From Pezicula radicicola (taxonomy: Eukaryota > Ascomycota > Leotiomycetes > Helotiales > Dermateaceae): 64,000 nt of DNA. Positions within the stretch are counted from its first letter, which is position 1; the number at the start of each line of letters is the position of its first letter. The translations under genes and the position numbers were made by a program. The stretch spans positions 1,891-65,890 of the forward strand of contig PDUO01000003.1 of the NCBI GenBank assembly GCA_003008705.1, given 5' to 3'. This document shows, piece by piece, positions 1 to 12,972 of the stretch. The notes under the pieces were generated by a model. It was given only the letters and a program-made list of their open reading frames with translations. It made no database searches and was not told where the DNA came from.

Positions 1-3000
1 ATATAAAAGCTAATAGTATTAGATTTAGAATTACTAAGAGATATTAATTTATAATAAAAGTTATATATAATAAGGATTTTATATTCTTAGAAACCTTTAG
101 TATTTTAATAGTTATTTTTATTAGTTCTTTTTAATTAGATATAGATTAAAAGAAAGATTAATAGAATATAAAAAGAGGGATTAATTTTATAAATTTAAAT
201 TATTATCTAGAAGAGAATATAATAATTAGATAATTATATAAATTCTAAATATATTCCTTACTTCTATTACTTCTAAGAGGGCTAGAAGTTATTTTTTATT
301 AATTTACTACTTATTTTACCTCTCTATTATAAGTTCTTAGATAGTTATACTACTCTAAATAAAAACTATAATTATTATATACTTAGATAGTATATATATA
401 TATATTCCTACTCTTTTATAATATAAAGTAATCTCCCTTAGAGTTAAGTTTAGATAAATAGTTCTATATATTATTCTAAAGATTAAAGATTAAGATCTTA
501 TTAGTTTAATAAGAGACTTATAAATCCTAGTAGTAGATAGAAAGTTATATTTACTTCTTATAACTATTCTTTTATAAAAAGATAATCTTATTTAAATAAA
601 GAATAATCTAATTAATTAGAATAAAGAACTATTTAATAGTATTTATTATTTTAATCTAATACTTTTAATTATAATAGATCTAGATAATATTAAGTATATA
701 CTAGTAGAGGATATAATAGATTTAATTATCTTATTTTATTTACTTTATATTATTATTAAAGTTAAAAAGAAGATTAATAATAACTTTAATTATTTAAACC
801 TTAGTTTACTTAACTAAGAGAATATAAGAAGATATCTATTTAATCTTTCTAAGTTTATTTTATTATATATATAGTAATATTAAGACTTATTATAATATAT
901 ATAAATAGACTATAAGGTCTTTAATTAAAGTTATAATTTAGAACTATAGTTAGATCTTATTCTTAATACTATAGAATAACTCTTTATAATAACTCTAGAG
1001 AACTAGGATAATAATATACTAAAGAAGAAAATCTTAGACTTTATTATAAACTAAGTAAACTAAGAGTTAATTCTTAATTTATTTAAGTTATTTAAAATTA
1101 TTCTTTATATTCTAAATAGTTATCTAGTACTTCTAGAAGATATCCTAGAGTATAGTATTATAATAGAATATCTAGTTATTTAACTAAACCTTAAAGGTTA
1201 ATATAGACTAGTTAATCTTAGACTAGAACTATCTATAGTTTAACTCCTAGATTATAACTTAGATCCTTATACTCTAGATAAAAATACTTTTAGATTTCTC
1301 TTACTAGTTATAAGAGAGTCTCTTTTATTTAACTAGGTTTACTAAGTTAAAACTAATCTAAATATACTAGAGGATTATAATAAGTAGCTTTATATACTTA
1401 TAGCTTATCTATCTATTAGGATTTAAGTTATAAATATACTTAAAAATAAAGAGAAACTTATTTATATTATACTAGAGGTAGTTAAGGTATATTAGACTTA
1501 GAATCTACTAGAATAATAGATTTATAGTATTAGTCTAGGGTATAGTATCTTATTACTATACCTCTTATAGAGTTATCTTAATTAAAACTAAAAGTAAGAG
1601 ACTAATTTAGAACTTATAATAGATACTATATAATTTCTTTTAGAATAGTCTATTTACTCTATCTATAATTTAGATTTTATTATAAATAAGAATCTCCTAG
1701 AGTTAAACTATAGTTATAATAATAGTACTCTCTTATTATTTAATTATTATAAAGACTTTTAGATCCTAACTTAGTTTATTAAAGATAACTTACTATACTA
1801 GTTTAATTTTTATTATATTAAAGATCTCCTTAATACTATTATAGTATTAGTTAAAGGTATAGTCTTATACTCTCTTTTTTAAACTTACTAATATTTTAAT
1901 AGTTATATTATTATACTCTCTAAGTATAGTAGAGATAAAGAGTATTCTAGAGAAACTAAACTTCCTCTTAGTTACTTTAAACTATTTATAAAATTAATTA
2001 AAGTAGTAACTCTTTTATAGATAAATATAAAGGGATTAGTTCTAAACTAAGATAATTAATTAATTAGTCTAATTTTAATATATAATCTCCTAGTTAAGAT
2101 TAACCTAGACCTAGTTCTAGTTAAAGAATTTAAAGTTAAAGATTTAGTCTAGACTCTAGTATAAGGTTTACTTAGTCTATATAAGTATTTACTTATTAAT
2201 AGTTATCTTAGTATTTTTACTTAAGAAGATAATCTAGATACCTTAGTAGATATAGTATTTAGAGTAGCTTTTATTATTAATTTTCCCTTAGATCTAAGTT
2301 TATATATACTAGAGAATCTAGACTAAAGTATAGTATATAAAGGTTAAGATTAAGCTTATAGCTTTACTAGATTATATATACCTCTTCTAAACTTATATCT
2401 AAACTTTAAGCTTAGTATACTATTATAAATTAAAGAGATACTAAGTAAGAGTTAATAGTATATATATAATAAGAGCTAGAAGTAGGATATTATTAATCTA
2501 TACTTATAAAATCTAGTATTTCTAGTTATTAGAGCTACTAGAGAAGTTAATTACCTTATTAGAATTATATTACTTAAGGAAGAAGATAAAGATATCTATT
2601 AGTTAATATCCTTTAATATATCTAAGATAATAGTATAAGATCCTTTATAGTCTTATCTTCTTTAATTATAGTCTAGTACTATAATTATATATAATATTAT
2701 AAAAGAGATAAAGATTACTTTAGATATTTAAATAGAATTAAGAAAAGAAGTTAATCTAAAGGTCTTACTAAGTAAATATAAGACTCTAAGTAAAGTTAAT
2801 AATACTATTAATATTAAAGTAAATATTTAATAATTAGTTTAGTAGTTATTCCTTAGACTTTTATAAATAGATATAGATATAAACCTCTCTTACTTCTTAG
2901 CTCTATTATTCTTCCTTTAGTAGTTCTCCCTTAAAGATAAATACCTAGTCTAGAGACTACTTAAGACTATCTAGTATTTAATCTACTATTTATAATACTA

Positions 3001-3230
3001 CTTCTAAATAATTAAGTATATCTAGTACTAAGTTAAAGTAGATACTTAACTAGGATAATAATTAATAGTTTATTAAAAAATATTAATTATTATATTACTT
3101 AGTAGTTTTATTATAGACCTCTTAGATATAGTCTTAAAATAAGAGTAGATACTAGTTTAACTTAAAAGAGAAGTTACTTAATATAATATCTTAGTTAAGT
3201 TAAGTATTAATAAGAGTTATAGTATTATTT

Positions 3231-3700
3231 TTATCTTTTATAACTTTATTTTCTATAACTTTATTATCTATAGCTTTATTAAACTTATCTTTTATAATTT
3301 TATTTTTTATAGTTTTATCTTTTATAATTTTATTTTCTATAACTTTATCTTTTATAACTTTATCTTTTATAACTTTATTTTATATAAATTTATTTTATAT
3401 AGTTTTATTTTTTATAACTTTATTTTTTATAGTTTTATTATTTATAGTTTTATTAAACTTATCTTTTATAATTTTATCTTTTATAACTTTATCTTTTATA
3501 ATTATATCTTATATAGACTTATCTTATATAGTTTTATCTTTTATAACTTTATCTTATATAAACTTATTTTATATAACTTTATCTTTTATAACTTTATATT
3601 TTATAAGTTTATTATTTATAGTTTTATTATTTATAATTTAATCTTTTATAACTTTATCTTTTACTACTTAGTCTTTTATAACTTTATTTTTTATAATATT
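3231..3700 (-). repeat. 15-bp minisatellite with coding-like phase
   Basis: About 31 head-to-tail copies of a 15-bp unit; the commonest form on the plus strand is atcttttataacttt. On the minus strand the unit reads as a five-codon repeat (consensus D-K-V-I-K). Interruptions are mostly TAA codons, which fit former CAA (Gln) codons changed by CpA to TpA. Because 15 is a multiple of three, the frame holds across the array. It may be the remnant of a repetitive coding segment inside a RIP-inactivated gene, or a non-coding minisatellite. Confidence 0.75.
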
Positions 3701-4240
3701 ACTTCTAAAATATAAAGACTACTATAGTCTCTCTAGCTTATATTCCTAGACTATAAGAGCTCTCTAGATATTCAGAGGGGGACTAAAGTATAAGAACTAT
3801 TAGAGACCTTCTAGTCTATTTCTCTATAGGACTCTTATTTACTACTAGGTCTTTTACTCTCTCTCTCTCTTAATAAGGGTATTTAAGGATACTTTCTAAT
3901 ATAGTATTTTAATAATAAGTAAGTAGAGTAGTAGAAGGAGTTTAGATAAAAAAATTACTAGTAATTATATTCTAGATATAATAGAAGGGAAAAGAAGAGG
4001 GGATATAGAAGAAGGAAAGAGAGAGGGGGAGAAGAGTAAGGGGTTAATAAAGCTTAAAATATAATTTATAAATATACTTTAACTTCTTTCCTTCTTTCTA
4101 ATAGTATATCTTATTATTTATTTAGATTACTTATTTATTTATTAATTATATTCTATCTCCTTATATATAATTCTTTAGAAATTACTAGAGGTATAATTAA
4201 ATAAATAATAAACTCCTTTATAACTTTATAGTATCTTTAA

Positions 4241-5160
4241 GAGTTATAAGGGTTATTATTATTATATATATCTTATAATACTATTTAATTTAATTAGTTA
4301 TACTTTAAAACTATAAAAAGAAATTAGTAATAAGGTTATTATTATAATTAAAAATTTCTTTAATATTATAAACTAAAGATTAATTAATCTCTTATCTTTT
4401 TTTTATTAACTAGTTACTAATAAGGTTATTTATAATTATATTCTTATTCTTAGAGTTATAAGAGTTATTATTATTATATATATATTATAATACTATTTAA
4501 TTTAATTAATTAATATTTTAAAGTTATAAAAAAAAATTAATAATAGAATTATTATTATTATTAAAAACTTCTTAAGTATTATAAGTTTAAGGTTAATTAA
4601 GCTTTTATCTTTCTTTATTAATTAGTTACTAAGAAGACCCTTTTTAGTTATATCTTTACTCTTAGAGTTATAAGAGTTATTACTATTATATATATTTTAT
4701 AATATTATTTAATTTAATTAGTTATACTTTAAAGTTATAAAAAGAAATTAATAATAAGATTATTATTATAATTAAAAATTTCTCTAATATTATAAATTAA
4801 AGATTAATTAATCTCTTATTTTTTTTTTATTAACTAGTTATTAAAGAGATTATTTATAATTATATTCTTATTCTTAAAGTTATAAAAGTTATTACTATTA
4901 TATATATCTTATAATATTATTTAATCTAATTAGTTAATACTTTAAAGTTATAAAAAAAAATTAATAATAAAACTATTATTATTATTAAAAACTTCTTAAA
5001 TATTATAAGTCTAAGATTAATTAAACTTTTATCTTTCTTTATTAATTAATTACTAAAAAGACTCTTCTTAGTTATATCCTTACTCTTAGAGTTATAAGAG
5101 TTATTATTATTATATATATCTTATAATATTATTTAATTTAATTAGTTATATACTAAAGTA
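4241..5160. repeat. 212-bp tandem repeat, alternating A-B-A-B form (424-bp higher-order unit)
   Basis: The anchor gagttataag(a/g)gttatta recurs at 4241, 4453, 4665, 4877 and 5089, an exact 212-bp period each time. Copies 1 and 3 resemble each other (for example tattaactagtta and attatattcttattctta), as do copies 2 and 4 (for example ttctttattaatta and cttactctta). The true unit is therefore a 424-bp A-B dimer. Differences between like copies are nearly all C/T or G/A. The fifth copy decays after about 70 bp. No coding function is seen. Confidence 0.85.
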
Positions 5161-6991
5161 ATAAAAAGAAGACTAATATAAGATTAATACTTCTTCTTAA
5201 AAATTATACTTATATTATAAATCTAGAGTTAATTAAGTACTAGTTTATTTTTTCTTTATTAAGAGTAAAGAGTTAATTATTTATTATCTAAAGGTTATTA
5301 TTATTATTATAACTTTAGTTAACTAAGCTATAAAGTAAGTTTATCTTTTTTATTAAATTTTAGATTAGTCTTACTTAGTACTAGATTTAACTCTATAGAA
5401 TAATATAGAATTATAGTAATACTTTTTAAATCTCTTTTTAAAACTATTAATATATATTATCCTTATAGTATTCTTTTTTCTCTTAGTAATTAATTAATTA
5501 ATTTATAACTTTTATTAATATATTAAGATAAATCTATTACTATATAGTTAGTTTAAAATAAGGGTACTTATCTTTTTTAATATTCTTATAATAGATAATA
5601 TAATTAAAAAACTACTTTTAAATAATAATATACTTCTAGAGAGTATTTAACTTTATCTTACTATTAAATAATCTCTTAGATTTCTTCTTTTACTTCTTCT
5701 AGTTAGTCTTAATAAGTATTATCTTTTTAATAATACTCTTAATAATAATATCTTATTTATCTTAAATTATCTTATTAAATATCTTATAAATAATTTATAA
5801 TTTAGTTTTTTACTCTTAATTAACTAATTTAACTAGTTAATATAATTCTATAAGATTAAATAAAACTAAATACTAGATTTATTTTATAAATTATAACTAT
5901 AGATTTAGTTTAAGAGACTTATTAATAACTTTAATCTTTTAATATTAGACTATCTAGACTTAGTTCTAGTCTTTATTAATTACTCTCTTTATCTTATTTT
6001 ATATACTCTTAAGTTAGAGATTACTTTAGTAACTACTCTAGCTCTTAACTTCTTTATTAACCTTAAAATACTCTAACTTTAGACTTTAGATAAAAAATTA
6101 CTAGTATTATACTCTATTCTACTATAGTTTACTTTATTTAATACTTATATCTTTCCTTTACTATCCTTATTTCTTTAGATTCTTTTAGTTATATTTCTTT
6201 TTATAATACTTTTATATCTTCTTCTTCTTTTAATATATATATTAATATAATAATTAATTAATACTATTTAATATATATTATAATCTATCTATATATAAGG
6301 TTTCTAATACCTTAATAAACTTATAAATATCTTATAAAAATAGAAATAAACTCTAAACTAGTATATTATTATTAGGAATTAATTTTTAAATATATTTAAC
6401 TTAATTAATAATCCTTTACTACTTCTCCTTTCTAAAGTTATATAATTATTTTAGTATAAGATAAATATTAATCTTACTAGGTAATATAATATATTAATAC
6501 TTTTTATAAATAATAATCTAGAACTCTATTAGATAAATAAATTAGTTTATAACTAGTTAGATAACTTAGATAGTTTTATAACTTATATAGTTTTATAATT
6601 TAAATAGTTTTATAATTTAATTTATAACTTAACTAATAATAGCTTAGTTTAATTTATAGTTTAATTAATAAAGTACTCTAATTAAATTTAAAAATATAAT
6701 ATACTATAGAAGTAGTACTTTAAATAACCTCCTCTATATATCTACTCTTTTTTATATATAATATAAATCCTTACCCTCTACTATAATATTACTACTAACT
6801 AACCTAAGAATATAAAATTAATAATAATAACTCTAAACCCTCTTATATAATTAACCTAATAGAAATTAGAGAATCTAATACCTAGAATTAATTATATACT
6901 ATTTACTTACTATTTCTCTATCTTCTCCTATTGTAATAGAGCTCCCCTTCTACCCTTTTTACTAAATGCCCTAGGCCCCTATGTCTTGTAA

Positions 6992-9900
6992 CTACCTAAT
7001 TCTACTACTATATAAATTAAATACCCCTAGGGCTAGGGGTATCAGGTAATAATAGTTAGGCGTCAGCTTAAATCCTTCCCTATATCTTTCCTTGAATACT
7101 AAAAAAGTACTATTGGTGCCACCCTGAAAGGCGTTACCAATGCTCTCCATGTCCCGCCATATCTGTAGCAGTGTCTCATCGTCCAATTGCCCACCAACTT
7201 GCCTCGTCCTCCATCCAGCCGCTCGTTTGGTTCCGTGAAGAGTCTTCCCATTAGTCGAAACCATGACCTGTACCGCGTCAACCGTTGCGTGGTTCTCAAT
7301 TTCGCTCACCTCTTTATCGAGGTACTGCTCAGCCTTTAATTGTATCTCCATCGATTCCCGAGTTGATTCCCACTTTTCTCTCAGCCCTGCGATATCCACC
7401 GCTTCAGTCGGAGATGTAGTTGAGGTCTTCATCTTCTCAGTCAATAAGCTGAAGAGCAGCTTCTCATGGCCTTTGAGCTTCGTATCTAGCTGGGAAATCC
7501 TTTGCTTGCACTCCTCCAGAGCCTCCCTCGTGATTGTCTCTGGTATGGATCTTTCATCAGTACTGCCGCCGGCGTTGGTGGCAGGATTCGTCGTAAGCTG
7601 GATTTGGCTAATGTGCTCAGATAGCTGGGCACAGATTTCTAGGCACATCTCCGTGTTCGTCGTCTCCTCCTTGATCTGCGTTAGCTCAGGCGCGTCTGGC
7701 GTGCCCTCTGCCACACTTTTCCCAAGTATGACGTCAAGTTTTCCATTAATTATCTCGAGATGGTCCTGCAGATCTGCTTTAGTGGCATTAAGGAGCTCCT
7801 TATAGCCTTCGACTCTTTCAGCTGAGATAGCACATTTGCGACTGTCCAGTTTGATTAGAATCCCGTTAATGCATGGAATTAAGCAGATACGTACAGGTTT
7901 GCGTCCGTGAGAGCAATGGTTATAGTCATCTTATAACTGGCCAGCAATCGCCTAAAGCCATCAATATCTTCGCCCATATATCTTAGCCTTGCCCAGTCTC
8001 GAAAGCTCGCCCGAGAGCCGCCAGATCGTGCTGAGAATTTCTGTATATCTTGCTCAAACTCTTTGCAAGCTCTCCCGCATCGCCGCAAAGGTAACTCGAG
8101 AGCGGAAAGGTCTAGGTCAGTTGTGGTACGGACCGTCTCGACAAGCGAACCAAGTACCTCGCTGAGGGAACCTGCCTCCCCTGCGAGATCGCGCATGCTC
8201 TTTTGATGAGATTGGTAACTGTTGATTGTCTCAAAAAGCGCGACACTAGACTGAAAGGCGAATGTACCCAGAGCCACTATCTTAGAGACTATGCCAATAG
8301 GTGCAGCCATTGCTGATAGTTTATCGTCGCCCTTATAGCCGAGGGTGTTTTGCGAATATCCTCCATGATACCAATTCTTCGAGGCCAACGGAAGCATCGG
8401 GGTCAACAAATTTTCATCTGGGGAGTCCATAGCGGAGCGGACCGTAGATGATTCGGAGACCTTTCGGTGATTCAAGGGTGAAGAGGTATTAGCTGCTGCC
8501 CAAATGGGCTCGTCAACAACCGAAGGAATATCATCATGTTTTATAACAGTTTTGAGCGCATCTGATTCACTTTTTATCAGTCGAGAGAGCGATGGATTCT
8601 GCCGCATATGTTTATGATATGTTGATCCTCCAGGAAGGTGGAGCGATGTTGGTGCTTCGCTCGTTATCGAGTCTGCGACTTGGATGGGCTGTGTCTCAGT
8701 CATAGCCATGTTCTCTGAGGTGATAAATCCTACAAAGGTGTATGCTGGGTTTTGTGGAAGAAGATTCCATACAAGGACAGGGACTCGGAGAAGTAAAAGG
8801 GTAGAGAAACTACCATATATCCCTTCGATCTTGATGTCCTTGGCTTCAGACGGAAGTTGACGAAGCGAACACTCTTTCCAGGCTGAGATGTCAAGTTCAT
8901 GCTTGTCCAGTCTAATGGCAAGGAGGATTTGTGGACACTCTAGTTCCTCCCCAGTACACCTTTTCCTTTTTCTGGCACCAGGTCCCGCTGCACTCGGTGT
9001 AGGAGAGAACTTTGCTTCCGTGGAGCTACTGGCAAATGGAGTACTGCTACTAGATTGTTCAGAGCCGTTGGATAGTGGAGCTGTTCCTTTAAGAGGAGCT
9101 GTGGCTTTGAGAGGGCCAAGAGCGATGCTTCGACGCGGATTGGTTTCGCATAGAATTCCGTAAATTGGAGTCCGACGTGGCTGGATTTCATGCTTCAATC
9201 TCCCAGCTTCGTCTTGTGAAAACTTTCCATCCTGATTCTTTACGAAACACGGCGCCCAACACTTTAGACGATTAAGCACTCGGGCGTGTAGTTCCGCGAC
9301 TGAGATAGGTGGTTCTTTGGATGCTGCGACCAATGATTCGGTGAGTGCGTTGCTGAACGAATGTTTGCCAACTTCTGGCGCAATGGATTCATAGCCACAG
9401 GCAGCGATGACCTCGGTCACCCCTTTATGGCCTCGATATGATGGCGATGCAGTGGTGGCAGCAGCATTACAGCAGTCATATAAAAGCACAACATCTGAAT
9501 CGACTTCTTCAAACTTTGACTGGATAACTTTGGAAGGCAGCGAAGAAGACCCAGGCTGGCGATTACTAATACACAATTAGCCAAAGTATTGCGTTTTTAT
9601 TGCTGGCTTTAAGTAAATCTTACACAAACCAAACCGCCCCTTCGTTTGACTGAGGGTTTGTTTTACCATGACCTGCATAATATAAGATGAAGAGGGTTTC
9701 TTCTCTGTCGTTTTCGAGGAAATCTAGCACTCGACGGGAAAGAGCATTATTGGGTCTATGGCTTGGTATATCGTATGTTTCAACCTCGAAATGGTACAAA
9801 TCGGCGAAGACGTGCTGGAGATCTTTCAACTCTGCTGAGACGCCCAGGTCGTCGTCTGCCCACCTCAGTAATAGGACCTCGACCTTCGAGTACCGAATAT

Positions 9901-10030
9901 CATGCCGACGAGGCCACCCTGCTCGTACTGCCTTGTCAAGATCCGCTGCGAGACATGAAATGTTAGGGATGTGTTCTCCAATCATGGAAATGTCGTGAGT
10001 TCTAGGGGCCAGATGAATATATCCATCCAT
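6992..10030 (-). CDS. Caspase-like domain protein continuous with a fungal HeLo-like domain (one gene of 975 aa, or two adjacent genes)
   Basis: Exons 10030-9624, 9565-7895 and 7841-6992; introns of 58 and 53 bp have good donors (GTAAGA, GTACGT) and branch sites. The joined frame is 975 codons. Residues 1 to about 230 form a caspase-like (peptidase C14-type) domain: the His is in YYAGHG (His121) and the Cys in LLYDCC (167/168). A basic, Ser/Pro-rich linker follows. From Met555 (8310) the sequence matches the fungal HeLo-like N-terminal domain (MAAPIGIVSKIVALGTFAFQ), with the family's usual intron and later segments such as QICAQLS-type and MVSTNGKTLHG. The open frame links the two halves with no stop over about 180 codons. 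A separate gene starting at Met555 (421 aa) is the alternative, because that is where the HeLo-like family normally begins. After GFKLTP the frame runs about 20 codons into the RIP boundary. Likely role by family: regulated cell death or non-self response. Confidence 0.75.
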
Positions 10031-10780
10031 AACAACATCATTCTAATAGCATTAGCTGTGTCAAAACTGCTGTCGTATTAAAATCAGGGCTAGCGTCAAA
10101 GAGTACCTTGTTGCCGGGCTGCCTGCCAGGGGTCTCGGTCACCGTCACAGCTAAATTCATGATATAAATCTCATGATGCAGTAACTGTGGCCATGATGTG
10201 TGAATGGTGGGGAGAGAGGAATAAGTAGAAAATTTCGCTGATTTCCTGACGAGGCTGGAGTAAAGAAACAAGACTTTGTAATCGGTGAGCCATTTGGGAG
10301 CAGCGCATGGGGTAAAATTTTACCTCGCCAGCCATCAATCCTATTGGTGCTCCAATCCAGTATGGACGCCTAGGCCCACGCACAACATATTGGAAACAGT
10401 TTACCGCCTTTACTTGTTGCTGTTGCCGCTGTGGTAACCGACGCTGCGGCGTGGCTACCTAATATGAAGACCGAAAGGAAATCTGTACTGGTGTGCTGGT
10501 CTAAGTAAACATAAAATCTTGAACACTAGGTTACAAAGGGCAGCATTTTCTTTATGTTAGGATTGGTGCGTGATAGTCAAATATCAATAACCACACAGAG
10601 CATATATTGTACGTGTAATAAGTTTACGGACAGCAACCAAGAGTTATCGACGAATATTTCCAGGATATTTAAAGTCACTATCTAGCTCTTGCCCTTCGTG
10701 CTGGGCCACTAGGGTAGTGGGAATATCGAATATGATAAGAGGTCCTCAAGCCAGTCCGCAGGGATCGTCGCTTCACATAG
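10031..10780. other. Intergenic region between divergent genes
   Basis: Normal base composition and no convincing ORF. It should hold the promoters of the caspase-like gene (minus) and the retropepsin-like gene (plus). A possible splice acceptor, cacatag, ends at 10780, and an unresolved first exon of the plus-strand gene may lie upstream of it. Confidence 0.5.
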
Positions 10781-11703
10781 CCTTACGTCAGCCAAAGTCC
10801 CATCGACACGGGAAATCTACAAGGCAACATCGTGTCTCGTGAGTTCGTTGAAAGAGTACTCGAGTACCCTCGGGAAAGGTTCCTCGAGTTGACTAAGGAG
10901 GAGGAGAGAGGCGGTATCGGCATTACCGGCGACCTACACGTCCCAGAAGGTGCCATCTACCTGACCTGGTATCACAAGAATAGTACTCGGGTCTTCCGCG
11001 ATATGCGATTCCTAATATCGCCACATAGCGATTACGATCTCATTATCGGTGCTCGGTCTATTCAGAAGGATGGTATACTCAATGTCCCCTGCCTGATGAC
11101 GGGACACAATAGATTGGAATTGAGATCGAACTCTGATCAAGGTATGAAGTCCAATCGGTTGATATATAGGCGCAGGGTTCAACTAATGTTCAAGATGGAG
11201 AATATGTCACATTTAACACCACCAGGCAGACACAGCAAAGCGAGTTCCAGACGATCAGAAATAATATCCGTAAACTTGCTGATGACAAAGACCCTTACAA
11301 GGAGCTTTCAGAACTCATCTTACGCTTAGCATCGCTTATTGTCGACAAGGATTTCTATAGCCAAGTAGATGATCTCTACCATGTCCTGCACAACGGAGAA
11401 GCGTCCAACCAAAAGAGACTGGACTGCGCTTTGCCATTATGGAGGAGTCTCCATGCTTTCAAGGACAGGACAGCCCTCGACTCGGTGAGCCAAGACGTAA
11501 ACAAGGAAGCCGCCCTGGTCCACACGGCCTTACAGAAACATGAACGAGGCAACGATATAGGATTCGAAGAACTTTGGAAGGAACTCAGTAAGAGATATCC
11601 TCTGAGCGCAGCGTTGCAGATGAAGCTCAGCGAGAAAGGCGAATTGAACAAGTTTTGGGGAACTCTTGAAGCCGAATATGAATTGTGTACAAGGGCTCGC
11701 TGA
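10781..11703 (+). CDS. Retropepsin-like (DTG) domain protein, 5' end unresolved
   Basis: Coding frame from about 10781 to 11141, a 53-bp intron 11142-11194 (donor GTATGA, branch ACTAATG, acceptor TTCAAG), then exon 11195-11703 ending in TGA. The first part has PIDTGNLQGNIVS, an aspartyl-protease D-T-G motif, followed by YLTWYHKNSTRVF and YDLIIGARSI, which fits the second half of a retropepsin-like fold. The last roughly 170 residues are charged and helical. A stop lies just upstream of PYVSQSPIDTG, and no in-frame ATG precedes the motif, so at least one upstream exon is missing from this call or the gene is 5'-truncated. Such genes occur in fungi as domesticated or retroelement-derived proteins; the substrate is unknown. 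Confidence 0.6.
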
Positions 11704-12780
11704 GTGCTATGTCTTTGTTTTCATAGTTATGTTTATTCTACGAGATAACGGCTGCCACAGTAAATTTTCTTTCCTTGCTCATTCCTTATTTAGGTTTTAG
11801 AATTGGGATATTTACTACTTAGTAGATAAATAGTTTTTGATTTAGAATCTTAAGTAATTAGTATAATAATTTCATATATTATATTTAGTTTAGATAATTA
11901 ATTACAAGCTAGATATATTTTATTCTTTATTTATTTTAGATTTTAGGACTTAGTTTAAGATAGTCCTACTAGTAGAGAAGGATAACATTTAATATAAAAT
12001 CTTAAGTAATTAATAGTTTACTCTACTTCTCTTTATAAATTACCTTTATTAATTTTTATATAAAAGATAAACTAAAATAAATTAAAATTAAAATTAAAAT
12101 AAAGTTTTATAAATTAATTAAATATATAAGCTATTCTTTCAAAAAATTCTTAAATATAATATTTTTTATTAATTAGTAAGTAGAATCTCTATAAGGGTAA
12201 TAACTTATTCGTTTAGCTAGGAAGTAATACTACAAAGATAGTAAAGGAACGTATTTGTATATTTCTCTAAGGAGGGGATTAAATAGTCTAATGTAGATGG
12301 AGGGGGATAAGAGGCAAGGACTAAGAGCAAATGTTGCAACCTATATTAGTCTTCTAATCGGATCGTTCGAGGTTGCTGCGATGTTGAGAGTACCGTAAAT
12401 CGGAGGCGTGGAGTTAGAGTCGGGTGAGGGACATGTTGAATGATGGTGGTGCGGAAAGAGTGGATGGGTCTTGACTGATTACGGTTTTTATAACGTTCTG
12501 GAGATGTTAGCGTATAGTTGGGCATGTTAGGTAGGGTGGGTAGTACAGTATGCTGACCCAGAAGGAAGGTGATTGTGAAGGTACGCTCTCGGCTGCGAGG
12601 CTCTTACACATTTCATCCTTAAAACCTTCAATAGAATATGTGACGTCAATCTCTCGAGACAGCTTTGATTGCCTATTCTGAATATAATTTTCTGATGAAA
12701 GCTCATCATACGGTGGTGGAGCTCCATCTTGGTCCTTTGGAGCATGCTGAGACCCTAGGTATGGTTTATCTATAGTGCCT

Positions 12781-12930
12781 TTAAGGGTTGGTCGCGCGCC
12801 TAAGCCCAGGCCCCGCCCCAGCGGACCACGCTAGGCCGGATCGGGCTTGCGCCGCCCACGTGACCCCGACACTGGTAGTAGGTAACCTAACCGCGGTACC
12901 GAGGCGTGTCCTGTTAGGTTTAAAGGAGCT
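12781..12930 (+). repeat. GC-rich dispersed repeat, copy 1
   Basis: GC-rich segment containing gcgcgcctaagccca, ctaggccgg, cccacgtgacccc, gacactggta and cgaggcgtgtcctgttagg. The same ordered blocks, diverged, occur at 15,690-15,860 in the same orientation. Neither copy is RIP-mutated. Confidence 0.65.
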
Positions 12931-12972
12931 CATTACCGACGAGTAATACAACTGCCGATAAAGAAGTGGCTA

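Larger units (their letters stand above)
1..6930. repeat. RIP-saturated AT-rich block
   Basis: About 6.9 kb of very AT-rich sequence with no credible ORF. While reading I saw essentially no CpG, CpA or TpG; the one clear CpA is near 3773. C survives mainly before T or C, and G mainly after A or G. That is what is expected when RIP has converted CpA (and CpG via TpG) to TpA on both strands to completion. The first 3 kb looks like a former coding or transposon region, since C/G-containing words persist, but I cannot identify the family. Normal composition resumes between about 6930 and 7040, where the first TpG and CpG appear. Confidence 0.9.

Noticed and set aside
3231..3700. CRISPR-like array
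   Set aside because: Units are 15 bp with no spacers; it is a minisatellite in a eukaryotic genome.
1..6930. Genes in the AT-rich block
   Set aside because: No ORF survives on either strand; I could not name the ancestral element from the degraded sequence.
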